Assembly (NCBI GenBank): GCA_030789695.1
Contig: CM061142.1
Location: forward strand, 142,571,637-142,635,636
Length of the DNA: 64,000 nt
Direction: 5' to 3'
DNA from: Scilla litardierei
Lineage: Eukaryota > Streptophyta > Magnoliopsida > Asparagales > Asparagaceae
Shown here: positions 55,737-64,000 of the stretch, piece by piece
Layout: each line of letters opens with the position of its first letter
Position numbering within the stretch: position 1 is the first letter of the stretch
Position numbers and translations under genes: made by a program
The notes under the pieces: generated by a model
Databases searched by the model: none
Seen by the model: the letters and a program-made list of their open reading frames with translations, nothing else
Told to the model about the DNA's origin: nothing

Positions 55737-56841
55737 CAACTCTTTAAACTTGTTGTTCATGCATACTAAACTGTCATGTTTACTTTCCTTATCTGTACGC
55801 ACTTTTAACTGTCATGCATCGCATCTTACATGTCATCCCAGTTGATTGTTGCATTCGTAGCACACGCTACAAAACTTGTACTCCTTGAAAACTACTTCCG
55901 GGGGAAACGTGCCTCATGTGTTGGTCAAAAGCCAATGCCCGGGTTCCCTGGACCGGCTAGGTGCACCCCTATGCCATACTTGTTAAAAACACTTCCTGGC
56001 TCGTGATCCAGAAGCGAGCATTACTGTTCGGGGGTAAGGCCCTGGCTCGATACACGTGGAGGGGTAGGGATAAACGATCACTTGAGCTAGGAGCTGGCCG
56101 TGCAGCCACTCTAGCCAAAAGGCGGAATCCCTGTGCACGAGGTGCTTACCTTTCTTGTCTTGTACTTGTCTTGTGAATGATTCATGCAATACTTGTCATC
56201 CATGCCATGTTTAAATGCCATGCTCGTACTTCACTTTACTTTACCATACCTGTTGCACTCATTACTTTAACTGCCATGTCATTGCATCATGCTAGAACTG
56301 CTAGGTTGCTTTACTTTTATCTACCTTCAGTTTCCTTGCACAAGTCTCTTGTAGACTTGCTGACATGTGCCCCTTGCTCTTTTGGGTGTCACATGTTAGA
56401 CCCTGAGCCAGAGACCATTGCTAAGTACGTGGTGTTTTGCTGACGCTGAGTCTGAGTCCATGATTGCCAGAAGGATTTTGGTGGACACCGGTGACCATTC
56501 TTTGAGTCTTTGTTGAGCTTTATTTTGTTTTATGCCTTTGTTAGTTATTGGTGCGTAGCACCGTCGTTTGTACTTTGTACTTTTGTTGGCCATGTTTGGG
56601 CCTTTAGTCTCTTTTTCTTTTAGCCTGGTTGCTTTTTCTGCGATGTTGAAAGTTATTATTATGGATATTCTGAGATGTTCTTTTGTCTCTTTCATTATTA
56701 TTATCTTTGTTTCGTTTCGCGTTGCAAGGACCTGCAGTTTAAATTTGATTGACGCTTATCGGACTTGCAGCTTTGTAGCTTCAAGTCTGAGCGGACCTTC
56801 TCACGCTTCGCCTCCACGGTTTTGGGAAGCGGGGCGTGACA

Positions 56842-59800
56842 GGTTTTGTTGGTGGCCCATGCAGGTCCGATCTTGCAATTGCGAATTAACAGAACAACGA
56901 TAATAACGGAATGTCCATTAAATAAATTGCAACATCCGAGTAATAAGCCCTGAGTTTAGTTGTTTTCTTAGGACACTAGGTGATAAGAAGGCTTAGTTAG
57001 ACGTCTGTGCTTGCTAATTAGAGGCCCTGATTGTAGTTAGACTCCCTTTTAGCAATTGATTTAATCGTCGTAGGAGTTACCTTAGCGGTTATTGCCTAAC
57101 CCTGACCATATTAGACCTCTAAAATTTCCTTTTGTCGTTCACTTGGGTTCATCGATTTCGGACCAAGCTGAACGCATTTCATTACCGTCCAGCCCCTTAG
57201 AAGGTCTTAGTGCCTAGTTCCAAATCTTTAGTTGGTCGACCGTAGGAGTTTCCCCGTAGATCCTTCAGAATCATATCCTAGGCGTATGTATGTTCTGATC
57301 ACCTGACCAAATTTCCTTGCCTCGATTCACGAGATCGCCTCATGACGATCGTCGTCACTCTTCGAACATCTCCATTACAAATCCTGAATCTTCTGAATGC
57401 ATTTTCTTTTTGATTTCCTCTTTTCCCTAAGTTTTAAATTTGTTCAAATTTTAATATGTATACATACTTATACTTCATGCTCCCCGTGGATTTAAATTTT
57501 TTTGTTATAAAAAAAAACCTTTGTCGAAAATTTTTGAATGATAGTTTATAATGCTTTTCAGACTACACTTTTGTACCTATGAAAATACGTATTTCCTTTC
57601 ATATATTAATTTCATTCTAAACTATACTTTAGCCTTGCCCAATTCGATTTATAATTTTCCTTCTTATTTGTGTTATTCGAATGATACGTCGTGTTTACTT
57701 TAATATACTTTCAAGCCACATGGAATTTCAGCTTTTAGACAGTCGGTTTTATGCTCATCGTTTTCGCTATTTCAAAATTTTAAGAAATTACTACTCCTGA
57801 TCAAGACTTCCCATAGTTTGGTTTTAAAGCTTTACTATCAATTTTGATAATTCTACTACCAAGTTATTAATATTATCTTTCCACTTCCCCTACGTGCTTT
57901 TAGAAAAATTTCGAGACTAAATAGAATTTCAATTATTTTTATATAACTGTATCGGGTTCGTTGTGCTCGTATGCTAAGGACCTTGTGTAAATAAGTTTTT
58001 CATTTTTGCAAATCCTGGTTCCTTTGAAAAGCAGCTTCAATATTGATTATTTTAAAATTTTTCATAATCTAAAAGTTTTGAAATCATTTAACATGAGTTT
58101 AAATCCTTCCGTTACTTGATTTCCTTCTTTGACTTTCACAAACATTATATTAAATTACTGCCGTATAATATTTTCTAAAACTACGTCCTCAATATTCGTG
58201 TAAATGATTTTACTTCCTTTTATAATGATTTTTTTTAAACCAATAGACCATTTTCTCTTATTATGAATATTCGACTCAAACTTATTTTGAACAACTCGTT
58301 TTATCGACCTCCAAATATTTCTTTACAGACGATGATTTTAACTTTGAAGTACGACAGTTTTCAAAATCCACGTATTTTAGCTTACGCTATTCACCCTATT
58401 TCCCTTTCTGTATCCTATTTAAGCATCACTACATCTCCCTTTCCCACGACCTAAACATCACCATTGAGTCTATGTTTCGTCTAACCAAGCTATCTCCTTG
58501 TATTCGTCCTATCTGAACTCGTGCCTATCGATCCTTCCCTCGTCACGCCCTCGACCTCGACCTCCCTCTATTGCTTAGGCTTTAGTGTCCGTCAATGTCT
58601 GTGTCAACCCTTAATTGTTAGTAGGCCCTTGGACCTTGTGAGGTAGTCGTAGTGCACGTACCTATGTTGTGTACGTGGGCTTGAATGAGAATTCCCATAG
58701 TATATTGATGCTTGCCTATTGGGTGGTATATATATATATATATACTCGGAGTTATTCGTGATAGTATGAAGTTGTTGTGTGTTAGTAGTTATAGATTTTG
58801 TGTGGTTAGCTATACTATACTAGGGATGCCTGTGTATATAAGGGTTAGCGTTGAAATATCTGAGCTGTGTATGTAGTAAGAGATACTTGTGATGGTTGAA
58901 ATAAATGATTGGTAAAGCTATGTGTATGATAGGTGTGATAATAATAAGCGTACGTATAGTTACGTAAGTAGGCCTATTGAGTGACCCATATATTAGTACG
59001 TGTGAGTATGTGCTCGTAAGTAGATATATTTAGTGTTTAGACGTAAGTAGTTATGTTTTGTTGCCTGAGTATATAGGTGATATACATATGGTAGTAAGAG
59101 TATAATTTTGATTTGTATTGCTTGCTTTTCGGGATGTTGCATGCGTGCATACCGTGAGGTATACACGACTATTGCACATCTTAATTATGTATGTGTGGAT
59201 GTGTTAGTATACTAATTATAGGTAGTAGGCTATGGTGTGAATATATATATAAATATAAGTTACATGTGCGTGTGACTATACGATGAATACGTATGCATGT
59301 ATTAGGGAGTGTATTATAATTATACGTGTGCTGATGTCTGTATTATTATTATGGTATATAGAATGATTGAACTACGTGAGTATTACCTGACTAAATATTA
59401 AGTGTGATTGATTTATGAAATGTAGATGGTTGTATTGGTAGATGTATATATAGGGGTATGGTATTGGTATAGGTATGAATGTCGTGTTACGTATATAGAA
59501 TATTCTAATATGTGTATTGAGTCTCACTCAAGCTTGAGTGGGTATACTCTAAGTATATTGAATGTATGTTTGTAGTTTGAATATAGCAATGCTTGATGTA
59601 TGTGTAGTGATAGAAGTGTTTGTGCCTGGTAGTGTTACGCACATGATTGTGGGTCGCTATACCAGTATATAGTTATAGGGTTGGTATTGTGATATAGTTA
59701 TTTACTAAGGACTTGCTTGTGTGCTAGCTAAACTAGGTGCATAGATGTGCTAGTAATGTAATGGTATGATTGGTATGCGTAAATGAAATATTAGCGTGTA

Positions 59801-60458
59801 TGGGTGTGCACCATGCACGGGTAAGTATGTGCTTAGTTATAGGCATTGATGACTATGATATATGTGGCGTGTCGTAAATACAGTTATAGGACCGTACGTG
59901 ATGTGAATATATGGTGAACTATTTGCATGTATTTGAATGACTATGTATTGTGAAACTATAGTAGTGGTGAATATGTATAGTAGATATAGTGAACTTGATC
60001 TAATAATGGTATGGTGTGACTACATGTGTGGATGTGTTTGGTGTTGGATGAATACTAGGGATTATTAGAGGGTAGTATACCCTTGATGTCTGTGCATTGG
60101 TAGCTACATATAGGTAGAGCAATGATTGTATTGGCTAAGTGTGAGACTATCCTTATGTGAGTATCTGAACTATTGTTTTATACTAGGTAGTAGTTATATA
60201 AGGGATGTATGTTTATATATATATGATTGAAATACATGTATAAGTTTGACTGACTATAATAAGTATAAGTATATGACGTACATGAATGTATATATATATG
60301 TGTTGGTAGTGTTAGTGTTTGACTACCTAGTGCGTATATGAGCACTTGTAATGACTATACCTGGTTTGAAATATAATGTGAATTGATTGGGGTAGTATTT
60401 AGAGCGACTAGATATATTAGAAAGTCCGAGGACGGACTTTATTCTAAGGTGGGGAGGA
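56842..60458 (+). other. Non-coding interior of family T element
   Basis: No significant ORF. The first half (to about 58610) is T/C-rich and the second (58620-60450) is T/G-rich with very little C. A short TA run lies at 58727-58744. No standard tRNA primer site was recognised after the LTR (GGTTTTGTTGGTGGCCC). Confidence 0.7.
60446..60458 (+). other. Polypurine tract of family T element
   Basis: AAGGTGGGGAGGA directly before TGTAACGACC. This supports reading 60459 as the start of a 3' LTR rather than a plain duplication. Confidence 0.75.
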
Positions 60459-63393
60459 TGTAACGACCACTTTTCGTTGTACGTTTTTCGTGCACGTGCT
60501 TTTGACCGTGCACGTGTTCGTCTTAGACTTTGTTTGTTTGTGAACACTTTAGTGTGATATGCCGTTGTGAACGTCTCTGAGAGTAGTAAATAGTGGCACT
60601 ACCTTGGAACGACACACCTCGAGTCGTTTTTCCACAATTTAAACTTACTCGATGAAATGTGACGATTCTCACTCTTGACGGGAGACGTTTCTATTTTTAG
60701 TTTCGTCGTCCGACGTCGAATTTGAGATCCGTCTTCTTAGTTAGCTCACATTCGTCATCACGATCACCCCGATATTTATTTTATAATTTTTGGAGTTCAT
60801 TTGACCACTTTAATATTTTTAACAAGTTTTATATTATTTTTAATAATTAATTTATAAATTATTTTCGGCCAAATAAAATTTATTTGAGTTTAAAACGTTT
60901 TAAAGAATTTTTGAGCCAATTTCCAGCTCATTTGGACCAAGTCAAATCATTGGGTGAGTTGGAGAAGTTGAGATCTAAATTTTAAATTATTTTAAACTTC
61001 TAATCCTATTAGATTTAGCCCTAGACCAAGTCAACCCATCTACACTATATAAACAACCCCTAGGAAGACCTATTTTCGCAAGAAAATAGCCCTAGCCTCT
61101 TCCAAAACTCAGATTTGACGTTGCGACGATTCGTCGCAACGTCGCAGCCGTCGCATGCGCACGACCGATGAATTTCACCCCGTTCCCTCGGTCTGATCGG
61201 CAGCTCCACCCGCACCAAGCCCCGCCCGCTCCGCTGCAACCGTCGCTCCGCATCCCCCGTGCCCGACCGAGAGAAGCTCTCGGTCAGACCGAGAGCTGTC
61301 GCCCACCATCGCCGCTCCCCGCATCGCTGCAAGCCCCCGCAGCTGTCGCCCGCATCGCTCCACACCTGACCGAGGCGCCCGCCCGCACCGTGCGCTCGCC
61401 GCTTCGTTGCTACGTTGCAAACGTTGCAACTCATTGTCGCCCGCAGCGACCGACCCGATCGCCCGCAGCGACCGACCAAACCCCCCGCACCAAGGCCCGC
61501 ACCGACCCCAAGCGCTGCACCAAGCCGTTCCCCCGCAGCGACCGATGGAGATCCCCGCATTTGGCTGAGTACGACCGATGGCCATACGTCGCAACCCCGC
61601 ACCCGTCGCATCGCTTGCCACCGTGGGCCCCCCAAGTTCTCCACAGTTATTGTGGGTCCCCCAAAGGTCCCTAGGACTACTGTGGGCCCCACCTAGGTGC
61701 GTTTTCTTCGACGACTTGCCGCGTACGACGTCGTCGCACGTCGTAGCCCATCGTCGCACATGCGAGCTTTGGAATCTGGAATCGTCGCCCCGGTTGATTG
61801 CTCTGAAATTTCCAGCGAGGAATCTAATTGGAATCTGGACTTGGAGCACGATCTTTTATTCCAACCCCCGGCGTCGCTACCCGACGCCGGTGTAGCTTTC
61901 GCGTCGTGTTGAGGTAACGCTTTGCACCCCTAGGACCCCCAACCCAATTGCATGCTAATCAAGACTAAAATCAGTATTTTTTAAGTATTTTAAATGTTTT
62001 AAATTCACTAATCAAGATTAATAATATGGACTTTAGGCCGGTGGACTTGTGCACGTAGGATAATTGTGATTTTGGACTCATTGGACGGTGTGCTCAGACG
62101 TCGTGCTTGCAGGCAAGTGAAACTTGCCAACTCTTATGTAGGGCCATGTTTTTAGGCCACTTCCTTGTTCCTAGCGTAAAAGAGACTAGTCAGTGAAATG
62201 ATAGCTGGCTAGACGCCTACTTGATCTAGTTTGACAACGAAACTAGATCCGTCACCTAATTTATCTAGCTTGACAACGAAGCTAGATCCAACTCTTTAAA
62301 CTTGTTGTTCATGCATACTAAACTGTCATGTTTACTTTCCTTATCTGTACGCACTTTTAACTGTCATGCATCGCATCTTACATGTCATCCCAGTTGATTG
62401 TTGCATTCGTAGCATACGCTACAAAACTTGTACTCCTTGAAAACTACTTCCGGGGGAAACGTGCCTCATGTGTTGGTCAAAAGCCAATGCCCGGGTTCCC
62501 TGGACCGGCTAGGTGCACCCCTATGCCATACTTGTTAAAAACACTTCCTGGCTCGTGATCCAGAAGCAAGCATTACCGTTCGGGGGTAAGGCCCTGGCTC
62601 GATACACGTGGAGGGGTAGGGATAAACGATCACTTGAGCTAGGAGCTGGCCGTGCAGCCACTCTAGCTAAAAGGCGGAATCCCTGTGCACGAGGTGCTTA
62701 CCTTTCTTGTCTTGTACTTGTCTTGTGAATGATTCATGCAATACTTGTCATCCATGCCATGTTTAAATGCCATGCTCGTACTTCACTTTACTTTACCATA
62801 CCTGTTGCACTCATTACTTTAACTGCCATGTCATTGCATCATGCTAGAACTGCTAGGTTGCTTTACTTTTACCTACCTTCAGTTTCCTTGCACAAGTCTC
62901 TTGTAGACTTGCTGACATGTGCCCCTTGCTCTTTTGGGTGTCACATGTTAGACCCTGAGCCAGAGACCATTGCTGAGTACGTGGTATTTTGCTGACGCTG
63001 AGTCTGAGTCCATGATTACCAGAAGGATTTTGGTGGACACCGGTGACCATTCTTTGAGTCTTTGTTGAGCTTTATTTTGTTTTTGGCCTTTGTTAGTAAT
63101 TGGTGCGTAGCACCGTCGTTTGTACTTTGTACTTTTGTTGGCCATGTTTGGGCCTTTAGTCTCTTTTTCTTTTAGCCTGGTGGCTTTTTCTGCGATGTTG
63201 AAAGTTATTATTATGGATATTCTGAGATGTTCTTTTGTCTCTTTCATTATTATTATCTTTGTTTCGTTTCGCGTTGCAAGGACCTGCAGTTTAAATTTGA
63301 TTGACGCTTATCGGACTTGCAGCTTTGTAGCTTCAAGTCTGAGCGGACCTTCTCACGCTTCGCCTCCACGTTTTTGGGAAGCGGGGCGTGACA
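60459..63393 (+). repeat. Family T LTR, second
   Basis: Same length as the first LTR, with roughly 30-40 substitutions by eye. TATA at 61045-61053. Hairpins at 62112-62128, 62223-62249 and 62262-62288, the last with one lost end pair. Confidence 0.9.
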
Positions 63394-64000
63394 GGTTTTG
63401 TTGGTGGCCCATGCAGGTCCGGTCTTGCAATTGCGAATTAACGGAACAACGATAATAACGGAATGTCCATTAAATAAATTGCAACATCCGAGAAATAAAC
63501 CCTTAGTTTAGTTGTTTTCTTAGGACACTAGGTGATAAGAAGGCTTAGTTAGACGTCTGTGCTTGCTAATTAGAGGCCCTGATTGTAGTTAGACTCCCTT
63601 TTAGCAATTGATTTAATCGTCGTAGGAGTTACCTTAGCGGTTATTGCCTAACCCTGACCATATTAGACCTCTAAAATTTCCTTTTGTCGTTCACTTGGGT
63701 TCATCGATTTCGGACCAAGCTGAACGCATTTCATTACCGTCCAGCCCCTTAGAAGGTCTTAGTGCCTAGTTCCAAATCTTTAGTTGGTCGACCGTAGGAG
63801 TTTCCCCGTAGATCCTTCAGAATCATATCCTAGGCATATGTATGTTCTGATCACCTGACCAAATTTCCTTGCCTCGATTCACGAGATCGCCTCATGACGA
63901 TCGTCGTCACTCTTCGAACATCTCCATTACAAATCCTGAATCTTCTGAATGCATTTTCTTTTTGATTTCCTCTTTTCCCTAAGTTTTAAATTTGTTCAAA
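63394..64000 (+). mobile_element. Start of next family T interior, partial
   Basis: Near-identical to 56842-57448. It runs off the window, so a third LTR is expected outside. Confidence 0.85.

Larger units (their letters stand above)
53907..56841 (+). repeat. Family T LTR, first
   Basis: TGTAACGACC to GGCGTGACA. Contains a TATA box at 54493-54501, a GC-rich leader (54540-55370), and stem-loops at 54565, 54713, 55560, 55671 and 55710. ORFs of 168-224 codons in the GC-rich part are open on both strands and share no protein signature, so no gene is called. Confidence 0.9.
53907..63393 (+). mobile_element. Family T LARD-like element, tandem arrangement
   Basis: LTRs 53907-56841 and 60459-63393, each 2935 bases and offset by exactly 6552. 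The internal region 56842-60458 has no coding signal. After the second LTR the internal sequence starts again (63394-64000 equals 56842-57448), so the structure is LTR-internal-LTR-internal and continues past the window. Long LTRs plus a conserved non-coding interior fit a large retrotransposon derivative mobilised by a partner element. Confidence 0.88.

Noticed and set aside
51769..56841. DNA transposon with 46-base terminal inverted repeats (TGTCACGCCCCG and complement)
   Set aside because: The two ends belong to LTRs of the same family lying in opposite orientation. The right one has a direct-repeat partner and PPT at 60446-63393, so it is an LTR element.
56177..56903. ORFs of 88-111 codons conserved between 56177-56903 and 62729-63455
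   Set aside because: Conservation follows from LTR identity. No protein signature, and codon positions show no bias in the differences.

Overview
The window reads as repeat-dense intergenic DNA from a flowering plant. The evidence is the set of plant-type elements: Sirevirus-like Ty1/copia, Athila-like Ty3/gypsy with a tRNA-Asp-type primer site, a plant L1-type LINE with a zf-RVT tail, and a large non-coding LTR element. Long introns of low complexity, no operons and no bacterial signals fit this. The species cannot be named. No conventional host gene is confirmed. The only host-like candidate is a short secreted-protein-like ORF present twice.

Layout. (1) 1-13645 is a tandem segmental duplication: unit A (to 5266), unit B (5267-12710) and a shrunken unit C (12711-about 13645). 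Each full unit carries the small minus-strand ORF, a (CA)n(GA)n microsatellite, a minus-strand LTR piece, a copia RNase H remnant and its plus-strand 3' LTR. Unit B alone holds a 5'-truncated LINE (9903-12037) embedded in (TA)n. (2) 14014-32024 is a Sirevirus-like copia derivative that has lost pol (TSD ATCGA). Its 3' LTR is split by an Athila-like gypsy element at 19812-31432 (TSD ATCCT), which keeps gag, protease and a third ORF but has no RT or integrase. (3) 32030-35688 is a minus-strand, pol-less Athila derivative, followed by LTR fragments of two other families (35689-37440). (4) 37676-48226 is a nearly complete minus-strand Sirevirus-like element with gag, PR, INT, RT and RNase H all recognisable but broken, mainly by stops that each look like one C-to-T change. 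(5) 48227-53874 holds two minus-strand LTRs of one family with an Athila-like LTR between them. (6) 53907-64000 is a tandem LTR-internal-LTR-internal array of a non-coding LARD-like element of that same family, with LTRs about 1 percent diverged.

Most notable signal. Several unrelated LTR families share the same non-coding design. In U3, upstream of a TATA-like box, each carries an array of its own short palindrome (CAGTCGACTG, ACTCGGCCGAGT or CCGATCGG). In R/U5, downstream of the TATA box, each carries stem-loops whose stems differ in sequence but stay complementary, in two families around a constant loop. In both the Athila-like element and the full Sirevirus-like element the family palindrome array occurs a second time inside the element, just upstream of an extra 3' ORF. 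That looks like a second promoter under the same control as the LTR. All coordinates were read by eye and no database search was possible.
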